A stretch of DNA of 64,000 nt from Plesiomonas sp051652165 (GTDB lineage Bacteria > Pseudomonadota > Gammaproteobacteria > Enterobacterales > CAMTGL01): NCBI RefSeq assembly GCF_051652165.1, contig NZ_JBOFTR010000016.1, positions 186,001 through 250,000 on the forward strand. The letters run 5' to 3'. Position 1 is the stretch's first letter; each line of letters begins with the position of its first letter. Below are positions 8,693 to 17,075 of the stretch, one piece after another. The position numbers and the translations under genes were made by a program. The notes under the pieces are model-generated. The model was not told the DNA's origin and ran no database searches. It was given only the letters and a program-made list of their open reading frames with translations.

Positions 8693-9376
8693 TTATCTTT
8701 TTCTCTCTTGCACTGATGTACGAAGTTCTCTTTCTGCCAATGTCAGCAATAATTGATCTCCTGCGCACAATGGGCCAACACCTTCCGGAGTGCCAGTCAG
8801 AATAATATCACCGGCTTTCAGGGTAAAAAAACGGCTCATATAACTGATCAACTCAAGCATCGGTGTCAGCATATTTGCCGTATTTCCCTGCTGACAAGCT
8901 AGGCCGTTGACTGTTAGCGAAAAAGGCAGATTCTGCCGATCATGTACCGCTGTGGCGGGAATAAAGCCGGATACAGGACAAGAGCCGTCAAAGGCTTTGG
9001 CCTTTTCCCACGGACGCCCCGCTTTTTTACATTCAGCCTGCAAGGTTCTCAGTGTCAGATCCAACCCGATACCGTAACCCCAAATTGCATCAGCTACCTG
9101 TTCTGTGGTGGCACTTTGCAATGGTGCACCAATAAGCACTGCAACTTCGGCTTCATGATGTACCTCACCAAACCCTGCCGGTAATACAACCGGCTGGCGT
9201 AAATCACACAATGCGGTATCGGGTTTCAAAAACAGCACCGGCTCAATGGCTCGGGCGCTGCCCATCTCTTTAACATGGTCGGCATAATTTAGCCCAACAC
9301 ACACGACTTTTCCGACAGGAATAGCAAGCGGCGTTCCTTGCCAATCAGTATGTTGATACTCATCTGTATGTGACAC
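8693..9376 (-). CDS. ycgM: YcgM, fumarylacetoacetate hydrolase family protein
   Basis: The 227-residue protein belongs to the fumarylacetoacetase-like (FAH) family; human relatives (FAHD1) are acylpyruvate hydrolases and oxaloacetate decarboxylases. Family sequence includes VVCVGLNYADHVKEMGS, the metal-binding HHEAEVAVLIG and the C-terminal GDIILTGTPEGVGPL. It is cytoplasmic, with no signal peptide. It lies near ycgL and min as in E. coli, with a transglycosylase gene in between. The physiological substrate in bacteria is not established. Confidence 0.92.
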   Translation of the reverse strand: MSHTDEYQHTDWQGTPLAIPVGKVVCVGLNYADHVKEMGSARAIEPVLFLKPDTALCDLRQPVVLPAGFGEVHHEAEVAVLIGAPLQSATTEQVADAIWGYGIGLDLTLRTLQAECKKAGRPWEKAKAFDGSCPVSGFIPATAVHDRQNLPFSLTVNGLACQQGNTANMLTPMLELISYMSRFFTLKAGDIILTGTPEGVGPLCAGDQLLLTLAERELRTSVQERKR

Positions 9377-9472
9377 TGCCAGCCTTCCTTAGCAACAAAT
9401 TCTATCGTGCAAGTTAAGGGCTCATCCTAATTAGGCGAGGCTTCTTGTTTCTTAAGCTACAACATTTTTATA

Positions 9473-10522
9473 TTATGGCGCAACAATCGCGTCAGCTAAC
9501 ATACCAACACTGGTCGCAAAATAGTAAGAGCGATTCCAATGCATCAGTGTACGGTAGTTATTATATACCAACAGAGCTTGACCATTTGTACCATCAGGCA
9601 ATACCAACCACGCTTGTTGAGTTCTATGTGGTAAAGCCCCACCGTTAGGCAAACTCACACCCAATGCCTGCCACTGCTCAACGGTTTTACCCTGTGCTGT
9701 TTTCGTACCGGCAAGTTCACGATTAAAATTCGCGGGCAATACTACTTTTTCACCCCAGCTCAATTGATCATTCCACCCTTCGGTTGAGAGATAATTTGCT
9801 GTGGATGCGAATACATCTAGCACGTTGTTCCAAATATCTTTATGCCCATCACCATCGCCATCAGCCGCATAAGTAAGGAAAGAAGTTGGCATAAACTGGC
9901 ACTGCCCCATTGCTCCGGCCCATGAGCCTTTCATCAAAGCGGGAGAAATATCCCCATTTTGCTGAATCTGCAGTGCAGCCATTATCTGTTTAGTGAAAAA
10001 GACCTCACGGCGGCCTTCAAACGCCAACGTTGATAATGCAGAGATAACATCTTCTTTACCCGTAAAACGCCCAAAACTGCTCTCTGTTCCCCACAACGCA
10101 ATAATATACTGTGGCTGTACACCGTATTTCTTTGCAATTGGCATAAGTTGTGTACGGTAACGCTGGTACATCTCTCGCCCTTTTTGGATTTTACTTTGTG
10201 TCAGACTTTTTTGCAGATATTGGTCTAGTGTCAACTTAAATTCAGGCTGACCTTTATCTGCTTTTACTGCCCGCGCTAAAAAGTAAACATTTGCAAAACC
10301 TTTCTCTACGGTTGCTGGCGCAATACCCTGAGCAAGCGCATGTTGTTTGAGATGCTCAATAAACTCAGCAAAATCTGCAGGTGTACGATCAGAGCGAAAA
10401 GTAGCTAATTGAGCCGCTTGCGCTGTTTGTTCTTGGGTTTGTACAGCATGTGTAGACTCATGTGAGGCACATCCTGTTAATAAAATACTTATGCTAATAA
10501 GTGAAAGTAATGAACGCTTCAT
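9473..10522 (-). CDS. Lytic murein transglycosylase lipoprotein, MltB type
   Basis: The protein cleaves peptidoglycan glycan strands non-hydrolytically. A lipoprotein signal ends in the lipobox LLTGC with Cys18, so it is probably anchored in the outer membrane. The SLT/MltB catalytic region has Glu147 in ALWGTESSFGRF, then GSWAGAMGQCQFMPTSF and TYAADGDGDGHKDIW, a calcium-binding-like Asp-rich loop. At 349 residues it is near the size of MltB. It is an MltB-family paralogue rather than certainly mltB, because the E. coli mltB location is elsewhere. It sits between ycgM and ycgL, where E. coli has no such gene. Confidence 0.88.
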   Translation of the reverse strand: MKRSLLSLISISILLTGCASHESTHAVQTQEQTAQAAQLATFRSDRTPADFAEFIEHLKQHALAQGIAPATVEKGFANVYFLARAVKADKGQPEFKLTLDQYLQKSLTQSKIQKGREMYQRYRTQLMPIAKKYGVQPQYIIALWGTESSFGRFTGKEDVISALSTLAFEGRREVFFTKQIMAALQIQQNGDISPALMKGSWAGAMGQCQFMPTSFLTYAADGDGDGHKDIWNNVLDVFASTANYLSTEGWNDQLSWGEKVVLPANFNRELAGTKTAQGKTVEQWQALGVSLPNGGALPHRTQQAWLVLPDGTNGQALLVYNNYRTLMHWNRSYYFATSVGMLADAIVAP

Positions 10523-10629
10523 TTTTTGTACTCTATTTATTACCGCAATAAACCTATCATAATGGTGTCATTACTGTGCTATCACTATTTTGTTATGCTT
10601 GTTAATCAGTAATTATCACCTATTTACGA

Positions 10630-10923
10630 TTATTCTGTGTCAGATATCACTTTTAGTTGCAAATCTGCACGGTGTTGTTTTAATAAGTTCTCTTTTGGTG
10701 GAGGAATTTGTAAATAAAAACCTTGCTCTAACAATGCTATTTTCATTTTATTTACATCAGTACTCACTAATTTGTGCGAACCATCTAAGGGGAAAAGCAT
10801 AACTAATTGTGGCGTTCCGAAACTTTGTAGCAATTCATTTGGAACCCGTGAAAAATCATCTCTTTTCTCTAGGAATAAATAGGTCTCTTCACGTTTAATA
10901 CTTTTATAGATTGCGCACCACAT
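10630..10923 (-). CDS. ycgL: YcgL domain protein
   Basis: This 97-residue YcgL-family protein of unknown function shows the family hallmarks CAIYKS near the start, then TYLFLEKRDDFSRVP and FYLQIPPPKENLL. It is transcribed divergently from minC, the same arrangement as in E. coli. No signal peptide or membrane segment is seen. Confidence 0.93.
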   Translation of the reverse strand: MWCAIYKSIKREETYLFLEKRDDFSRVPNELLQSFGTPQLVMLFPLDGSHKLVSTDVNKMKIALLEQGFYLQIPPPKENLLKQHRADLQLKVISDTE

Positions 10924-11049
10924 CTCGACGGAATCCCTTATGTTTTCTTGCCTAAGCCGTGTTGTAACTATACCATGTTAAGATAAACGATTTATATTCT
11001 TGTCATGCCTAATAATAGCTAGGACACGCAGGAGAAGCGAAACCAATTT

Positions 11050-11730
11050 ATGTCACAATACCCTGTAGATCTGAAAGGAGGGAATTTCACCCTCACTGTT
11101 GTTCATTTGCACAGCACAGATCAAAACCAAATTAAGCAAATGCTTTTAGAAAAAGTGCGGCAAGCGCCGGTCTTTTTTCAAAGTGCGCCTGTGGTATTAA
11201 ATGTGGCAAATCTTACTGAATTAGCTGATTTTAAATTTCTAAAACGCATAATTCGTGAGGCGGGGCTCTTTTTAGTGGGTGTCAGTGGTTGCACTGATAG
11301 CCAACAAAAAGAAAACGTTCGATGCGCTGGGTTACCCATTCTGAGTGAAGGTAAGATAAAAGAGCCAAAACCAGAACAATCTACGCCTGTCGTACCCATT
11401 ATTACACACACAAAAGTCATTAATACGCCGGTACGATCTGGGCAACAAATTTATGCGAAAAATTGTGACCTTATCGTTAATGGTCATGTAAGTCCGGGGG
11501 CAGAATTAATTGCTGACGGCCATATTCATATTTACGGTGTAATGCGCGGACGTGCAATTGCCGGAGCAGATGGCCGAACTGATGGCAGTATTTTTTGCCT
11601 AAATTTGCAAGCTGAATTGGTGTCATTATCAGGGCAATATGCACTGAGTGAGCAGATCCCCTCTTCAGTATGGCAAAAAGCGACTCGCATTACATTACGA
11701 GAAGATAATATTCATTTTGAAGCTCTTTGA
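11050..11730 (+). CDS. minC: Septum site-determining protein MinC
   Basis: MinC inhibits FtsZ polymerisation near the cell poles and is recruited to the membrane by MinD. The N-terminal FtsZ-interacting domain (about 1-105) is joined by a Pro/Thr-rich linker to the C-terminal beta-helix that binds MinD, with VISPGA-like sequence (VNGHVSPGAELIADGHIHIYG) and the conserved MRGRAIAGADG. The 226-residue length is close to the 231 of E. coli. It is first in minCDE, 29 bases ahead of minD. Confidence 0.95.
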   Translation: MSQYPVDLKGGNFTLTVVHLHSTDQNQIKQMLLEKVRQAPVFFQSAPVVLNVANLTELADFKFLKRIIREAGLFLVGVSGCTDSQQKENVRCAGLPILSEGKIKEPKPEQSTPVVPIITHTKVINTPVRSGQQIYAKNCDLIVNGHVSPGAELIADGHIHIYGVMRGRAIAGADGRTDGSIFCLNLQAELVSLSGQYALSEQIPSSVWQKATRITLREDNIHFEAL

Positions 11731-11759
11731 AATAGGCTCTTTTTAACAAGGAACCCCTC

Positions 11760-12572
11760 ATGGCACGTATCATCGTTGTAACCTCTGGTAAAGGTGGCGT
11801 TGGTAAAACAACTTCAAGCGCGGCCATTGCCACAGGTTTAGCATTGAAGGGAAAGAAAACGGTTGTTATTGATTTTGATATCGGCCTACGTAATCTTGAC
11901 CTGATTATGGGTTGTGAACGTCGTGTAGTTTACGATTTTGTGAACGTGATTCAAGGCGATGCAAGTTTGAATCAAGCATTGATTAAAGATAAACGTGTTG
12001 AAAATTTGTTTATCTTACCTGCCTCACAAACCCGTGATAAAGACGCGCTAACTCGCGACGGTGTAGAAAAAGTATTAAATGAACTCAACACCATGGGGTT
12101 TGATTATGTGTTATGTGACTCGCCTGCCGGTATTGAAACTGGTGCGTTGATGGCACTCTATTTTGCTGATGAAGCCATTGTCACCACTAACCCTGAAGTT
12201 TCATCTGTTCGCGACTCTGACCGTATTTTAGGGATCTTATCCTCAAAATCACGCCGTTCAGAGCAAAATCTTGAGCCAATTAAAGAGCATCTTCTCTTAA
12301 CTCGTTATTGCCCTGAGCGAGTAACAAGAGGAGACATGCTAAGTGTTGAAGATGTTAAAGAAATTTTGTGTATTCCACTGATTGGTGTGATCCCTGAAAG
12401 CCCTTCTGTATTACGAGCCTCAAACCAAGGTGAACCCGTTATCCTTGATAAAGACTCTGAAGCAGGCCAAGCCTACTTAGATACTGTTGAGCGCCTTTTA
12501 GGAAATGAGTGTCCTTTCCGTTTCCTTGATGAAGAGAAGAAAGGATTTTTAAAGCGATTGTTTGGGGGATAA
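11760..12572 (+). CDS. minD: Septum site-determining ATPase MinD
   Basis: MinD is the membrane-bound ATPase that carries MinC and oscillates under the control of MinE. The deviant Walker A motif GKGGVGKTT starts at residue 10, and DSPAGIE follows near residue 120. The C-terminal amphipathic helix EEKKGFLKRLFGG is the membrane-targeting sequence. The 270-residue length equals that of E. coli MinD. AAGGA lies before the ATG, and minE starts four bases after the stop. Confidence 0.98.
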   Translation: MARIIVVTSGKGGVGKTTSSAAIATGLALKGKKTVVIDFDIGLRNLDLIMGCERRVVYDFVNVIQGDASLNQALIKDKRVENLFILPASQTRDKDALTRDGVEKVLNELNTMGFDYVLCDSPAGIETGALMALYFADEAIVTTNPEVSSVRDSDRILGILSSKSRRSEQNLEPIKEHLLLTRYCPERVTRGDMLSVEDVKEILCIPLIGVIPESPSVLRASNQGEPVILDKDSEAGQAYLDTVERLLGNECPFRFLDEEKKGFLKRLFGG

Positions 12573-12575
12573 ATT

Positions 12576-12848
12576 ATGGCGCTCCTAGACTTTTTCCTGT
12601 CGCATAGAAAGCAAACCGCAAGCATCGCAAAAGAGCGTTTGCAGATTATTGTTGCTGAACGTCGACGTGGAGACAGTGAGCCTCACTACTTACCGGCATT
12701 GAAGCAAGATATTCTCGCCGTTATTTGTAAATACATTCAGATTGACCCAGAGCATGTTACTGTGCAACTAGAACAAAAAGGTGACGATATTTCAATACTT
12801 GAATTGAATGTTACCTTACCCGAAGATGATGCAAAAAAGAGCCCTTAA
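12576..12848 (+). CDS. minE: Cell division topological specificity factor MinE
   Basis: MinE stimulates the MinD ATPase and confines MinCD to the poles. The N-terminal part (ALLDFFLSHRKQTASIAKER) is the membrane- and MinD-interacting segment, followed by the dimerising topological domain. The length is 90 residues against 88 in E. coli. It is last in minCDE, with a short purine-rich ribosome-binding site (GGGGGA). Confidence 0.97.
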   Translation: MALLDFFLSHRKQTASIAKERLQIIVAERRRGDSEPHYLPALKQDILAVICKYIQIDPEHVTVQLEQKGDDISILELNVTLPEDDAKKSP

Positions 12849-12900
12849 TTAATAATTAACGATTAACGTGTTTTTAATTTAAGAGCCCTTTTTTATATCT

Positions 12901-12938
12901 CTATTGAGCAAATCTGTTTATTCTGGTTTGCTCAATAG
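12901..12938. terminator. Hairpin between convergent minE and rnd
   Basis: A perfect 12-bp stem (CTATTGAGCAAA at 12901-12912, complement at 12927-12938) overlaps the last codons of rnd. Only a short T tract follows on the plus side, so strength is uncertain. Confidence 0.55.
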
Positions 12939-14063
12939 CTTTTGCAAACGCTCACCCATCAGTTTTCCGCGCCATCCAGACAATAATTCCGGAAGGTCTC
13001 TATCACTTTTCTCACTGTCAGTATGCTCTGTTGATTGCCATACAAAACTCAGTAATTGATGAATTTGACGACGTGATGCTAACAATTCGCTGCTTAAACC
13101 GGTTTCTGTTTCCAGTGTGCCAATAAATGCTTTAATCTCTTTAAGTGTGGCTTTGTACTCAGGATTATCCACTAAGCGGCTCAGTGGCGCAGGACATTCA
13201 CTCTCAGGCAATTTTTTTGCTTGCTCAACCATATGCAACATTGTCCGGCCATGAAACCGAATTGCCGGGTTTTCCAACTCTAAATGATTTAAATCACCCA
13301 ATGTATGTGGCAGATAACGCGCGACCTTCCATAAACTCAGCTCTTTCACCACAAAGTTAAGGGCTAAATCGCGACGTTGAGCCTCTTCAATGCGCCATTT
13401 TGCTAATAAACGCAAACAAGCAAGCTGACGTGGATATAATTGCCATGCATTACTAATATCACGATAAGCCAACTCAGGTTGCGTTATCTGGCTACGACGC
13501 AAAATAGTCTGCTGACACTCAGCTTGTACAGCACTGATATATCCACTTTGTTGTACTTTCTCTAACAATGCTTTAAACATTGGCAGTAAATAGTAAACAT
13601 CTGCTGCGGCATAGTGGCACTGTTTTTCGGTCAATGGGCGGGCTAACCAGTCAGTTCTTGACTCACCTTTATCGAGTTCAACACCCTGATATTCAGCCAC
13701 TAATGTGGCAAATCCCGTTGAAATTCGGTGGCCAAGAAAAGCGGCCATAATTTGTGTATCTAACATAGGTGTTGGCATAACACCTAAATAGTGTTGGAAA
13801 ACCTCAAGATCTTCACCGCAAGCATGCAGTACTTTAGTAATCGCTGGATTAACCAGGAGATCGCGCAGTGGTGCTAAACTTGATATTGCTAACGGATCAA
13901 TTAAAGAGACATTCTGACCATCAAATAACTGCACTAAACCAAGCTGTGGATAAAGAGTGCGTGTACGTACAAATTCAGTATCAATCGCAACCAGTTCACA
14001 AGTTGCTGCTCGCTGACAGACCTCAAGCAGGTCGACATCTGTAGTAATTAATCGGTAATCCAC
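12918..14063 (-). CDS. rnd: Ribonuclease D
   Basis: RNase D is a 3'-5' exoribonuclease that matures tRNA and other small RNAs. DEDD exonuclease motifs are visible as VAIDTEFVRTRTLYPQLG, HACGEDLEVFQ and HYAAADVYYLLP, followed by two HRDC-like helical domains. I chose the GTG at 14063 because the protein then starts VDYRLITTD, aligning with MNYQMITTD of E. coli, and an AGAGA precedes it; this gives 381 residues. An in-frame ATG at 14120 would add 19. E. coli rnd also uses a non-AUG start. Confidence 0.92.
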   Translation of the reverse strand: MDYRLITTDVDLLEVCQRAATCELVAIDTEFVRTRTLYPQLGLVQLFDGQNVSLIDPLAISSLAPLRDLLVNPAITKVLHACGEDLEVFQHYLGVMPTPMLDTQIMAAFLGHRISTGFATLVAEYQGVELDKGESRTDWLARPLTEKQCHYAAADVYYLLPMFKALLEKVQQSGYISAVQAECQQTILRRSQITQPELAYRDISNAWQLYPRQLACLRLLAKWRIEEAQRRDLALNFVVKELSLWKVARYLPHTLGDLNHLELENPAIRFHGRTMLHMVEQAKKLPESECPAPLSRLVDNPEYKATLKEIKAFIGTLETETGLSSELLASRRQIHQLLSFVWQSTEHTDSEKSDRDLPELLSGWRGKLMGERLQKLLSKPE

Positions 14064-14277
14064 AACAATATTCTCTTCTACTATGCGATGTATTTTGCAT
14101 GCCTGTTGTACGATATTCATCAGGCAAAAGTACGTTAAGATACATACATGAAAAATTTGAGTTTGTATTATTTTAATGTATCAAGATAATTATTTATTAG
14201 TACCGGTTGATATAATAGCAAAATCTAGGCTTGTCGTTATATCGTCAAGTATATACTCATTGGTATTAGCAAGAGAA

Positions 14278-14297
14278 ACGCCGACAACTGCCGGCGT
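14278..14297 (-). terminator. Candidate terminator after fadD
   Basis: Stem ACGCCG (14278-14283) pairs with CGGCGT (14292-14297). Read on the minus strand it is followed by TTTCTCTT. It lies 34 bases after the fadD stop. Confidence 0.5.
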
Positions 14298-14330
14298 GTT
14301 AACCTACAACAAGTATTATCGCTGTATACA

Positions 14331-16037
14331 TTAAGAGGCTTTGGTCTGCTCTGATATTTCAAAAGCAGAGGCGGTTTTAACCTCTTCACGTAACGCCCGA
14401 CGAAGGATTTTACCTACACTGGTTTTTGGTAACTCATCCCTAAACTCAACGATTTTTGGGCACTTATAGCCGGTGAGATTTTTCCGACAATACGCAATTA
14501 ACTCATCACGCGTCAATGATGGGTCTTTTTTTACCACACAAATTTTGACAGCTTCACCTGAGGCTTCACTCGGTACACCTACAGCAGCAACTTCCAACAC
14601 TTTTGGATGATGCGCGACAACATCTTCGATCTCATTTGGATAAACATTAAACCCTGAGACGAGGATCATATCTTTTTTGCGATCAACAATACGCATGAAA
14701 CCTTCATTATCAATACGCACGATATCCCCAGTGGCCAACCAACCCTCTTTTAAAATCTCAGCTGTAGCCTCAGGGCGCTGCCAGTAACCGAGCATCACCT
14801 GTGGGCCTTTAACCCATAACTCGCCGGCCTCACCCTCTGGGACTTCGCAGCCATTGTCATCAACCAATTTGATATCCGTTGATGGAACAGGTAAACCAAT
14901 TGCCCCGTTATACCCTTTCAGATTATATGGGCAACCTGCAACTAATGGTGAACACTCGGTCAGACCATAGCCTTCAAGTAATTTAGTGCCGGTCAGTTTT
15001 TGCCACTGTTCAGCAACCGCGCGTTGTACCGACATGCCGCCCCCCACGGTTAACCGCAGAGCAGAAAAGTTAATTTCACGGAAGTCTTCATTGTGGATCA
15101 GTGCATTAAACAGTGTGTTAACGCCGGTAATCGCTGTGGCATCGTAACGCGCCAGCTCTTTAACAAACCCCGGAATATCGCGCGGATTGGTAATCAACAG
15201 GTTCTTGCCACCCATCTCTAAAAACAGCAAGCAGTTTACTGTTAGCGCAAACACATGGTACAGCGGCAGAGCAGTAACAACACGCTCACGGCCCTCTTCC
15301 AGAATAGGTGAATAACCCGCTTTTGCCTGTAAAACGTTAGATACCATATTGCGGTGGGTGAGCATCGCTCCTTTTGATACGCCAGTTGTACCACCGGTAT
15401 ATTGCAAGAAGGCGATATCATCACAGACAATTTCCGGTTTTACATACTGCTGAAAACGCCCTTTTCGCAGCGCGGCACGGAATGAAATGGCATCTGGCAG
15501 GTTATATTTTGGCACCATTTTTTTGATGTACTTCACAACGAAGTTCACCAGTGTCCCTTTTGCCATCGGCAACTGGTCACCCATACGGGTTAAAATGACA
15601 TGCTTAATCGGTGTCTGATACACCACTTTCTCTAGGGTGTGCGCAAAGTTTGAAACAATAACAATAGCTTTCGCACCACTATCATTGAGCTGATGCTCAA
15701 GCTCGCGTGGTGTATATAACGGGTTTACGTTAACGGCAGTCAGGCCCGCTCTTAATATACCGAATAAGGCTATTGGGTATTGCAACAAATTTGGCATCAT
15801 TAAGGCGACACGTTCACCTTTTTGCAGCTTGAGCTGATTTTGCAAATAAGCAGCAAATGCTCGACTGCTCTCTTCTAGCTTACGGAATGTCATTACCTGC
15901 CCCATATTTACAAAAGCAGGTTGATCGGCATAACGGTGTATGATCTGTTCAAACAAGTCGACCAGAGATGAATATTGTTCAGGGTTTATCTCAGCAGGAA
16001 CATCAGTAGGGTAACTAGAAAGCCAGACCTTTTCCAC
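14331..16037 (-). CDS. fadD: Long-chain-fatty-acid--CoA ligase FadD
   Basis: FadD activates long-chain fatty acids to acyl-CoA at the inner membrane, using ATP. The AMP-binding signature YTGGTTGVSKGAMLTHRN, the motif YGLTECSPLV and the C-terminal VDRKKDMILVSGFNVYP with TSVGKILRR are all present. GTG at 16037 is preferred: the protein starts VEKVWLSSYPTDVPAEINP, like E. coli KKVWLNRYPADVP, and GAGGAG sits seven bases upstream. This gives 568 residues; an in-frame ATG at 16061 would add eight. FadR, its usual repressor, is also in this window. Confidence 0.97.
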   Translation of the reverse strand: MEKVWLSSYPTDVPAEINPEQYSSLVDLFEQIIHRYADQPAFVNMGQVMTFRKLEESSRAFAAYLQNQLKLQKGERVALMMPNLLQYPIALFGILRAGLTAVNVNPLYTPRELEHQLNDSGAKAIVIVSNFAHTLEKVVYQTPIKHVILTRMGDQLPMAKGTLVNFVVKYIKKMVPKYNLPDAISFRAALRKGRFQQYVKPEIVCDDIAFLQYTGGTTGVSKGAMLTHRNMVSNVLQAKAGYSPILEEGRERVVTALPLYHVFALTVNCLLFLEMGGKNLLITNPRDIPGFVKELARYDATAITGVNTLFNALIHNEDFREINFSALRLTVGGGMSVQRAVAEQWQKLTGTKLLEGYGLTECSPLVAGCPYNLKGYNGAIGLPVPSTDIKLVDDNGCEVPEGEAGELWVKGPQVMLGYWQRPEATAEILKEGWLATGDIVRIDNEGFMRIVDRKKDMILVSGFNVYPNEIEDVVAHHPKVLEVAAVGVPSEASGEAVKICVVKKDPSLTRDELIAYCRKNLTGYKCPKIVEFRDELPKTSVGKILRRALREEVKTASAFEISEQTKAS

Positions 16038-16156
16038 GGTAAGTCTCCTCACAAATATCATTGTATGCTATGCCTCAGGAGGAGGCCCTGGGCTAGCTTT
16101 ACGCAATATAAATCCGGTTGCAATTAGGGTAAATACTCTAGCAACAAGCACTACTC

Positions 16157-16173
16157 TACAGGGCAAACCAAAT
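16157..16173. promoter_or_regulatory. Candidate FadR operator upstream of fadD
   Basis: Read on the minus strand, ATTTGGTTTGCCCTGTA matches the FadR consensus AACTGGTCNGACCNGTT at 10 of the 15 specified positions by my count, including TGGT. It lies about 120 bases before the fadD start. E. coli fadD is repressed by FadR from two such sites; I see only this one. Confidence 0.35.
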
Positions 16174-16296
16174 ATTAACAATAAATTAACATATCTTTTC
16201 AAACATCTGTTTATCTGAAAAAATAGCACAAGCGTAACCTTTAATGCCTGTAGCAACGTTAAAGGTATAAACAGTAAATCACTTTACGTATGGCCA

Positions 16297-16998
16297 TTAC
16301 TCACGGCCTGGTAATTTTTTCCATGCCACGTTATTTCGCAAGTAAACAGGAACAGTATTCTCAACTGCCGTTGTCTGGCCATTAGCCAAACAATATAATG
16401 CATAAGGCAGCATATCTTGTGCTTCTGGCAATAAAATATGGCTATGTTCCACATGAAGTGCACTGTGTGTTGCTAAATTTGGATATGTTTCAAAGCCTGT
16501 TCCCACTGTCGCCCAACTACCCACATCTTCAATAATGTAGGTATCAACAGCGTCAGGGGTAAGCACCTGCTCTTCGCCCAAAAGTTGCCACTGACCATCG
16601 GCAGTACGCTGATACTGACCCCAGTAAACTTCGTTCATTCGCGCATCAATGGCAGCCAATACTTGAGTATGTTGGTGCACGCGGTGTGCGCCTTCAGCCA
16701 TAGCCAGCAGGTTAGAAACACCTATCATCGGCAGATCTGCGCCCAGAGCGAGGCCCTGTGCAATACCTATCCCGATACGCACACCGGTAAAACTCCCCGG
16801 CCCGCGTCCAAATGCAATGGCATCAAGCTGTTGCAAGGAAACACCACCTTCAGCCAGCATTTGCTGAACCATGGGTAAAATACGCTGCGTGTGCTCACGC
16901 GGGCAGATCTCAGTAACGCTGTGTATCTGACCCTCTACCCAGAGTGCGGCAGAGCAGGCTTCGGTAGCAGTATCTAATGCCAGAATTCGGGTTGACAT
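16297..16998 (-). CDS. tsaB: tRNA threonylcarbamoyladenosine synthesis protein TsaB
   Basis: TsaB (YeaZ) is the partner that activates TsaD in making N6-threonylcarbamoyladenosine at position 37 of ANN-decoding tRNAs. The 233-residue protein starts STRILALDTATEACSAALW and contains AFGRGPGSFTGVRIGIGIAQG, both typical. GAGG lies eight bases before the ATG. It lies between yoaA and fadD as in E. coli, but no yeaY lipoprotein gene lies between it and fadD. Confidence 0.96.
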   Translation of the reverse strand: MSTRILALDTATEACSAALWVEGQIHSVTEICPREHTQRILPMVQQMLAEGGVSLQQLDAIAFGRGPGSFTGVRIGIGIAQGLALGADLPMIGVSNLLAMAEGAHRVHQHTQVLAAIDARMNEVYWGQYQRTADGQWQLLGEEQVLTPDAVDTYIIEDVGSWATVGTGFETYPNLATHSALHVEHSHILLPEAQDMLPYALYCLANGQTTAVENTVPVYLRNNVAWKKLPGRE

Positions 16999-17075
16999 CC
17001 AAACCTCGGATTAATAACGAATAAAGAAGTAAGCTAAACCGCCAATGATAGCATAAATAGCGCCAAACCCGCTGA

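Noticed and set aside
16068..16256. 62-codon open frame between tsaB and fadD, where E. coli has yeaY
   Set aside because: It has no lipoprotein signal or Slp-family sequence and is not a yeaY remnant.
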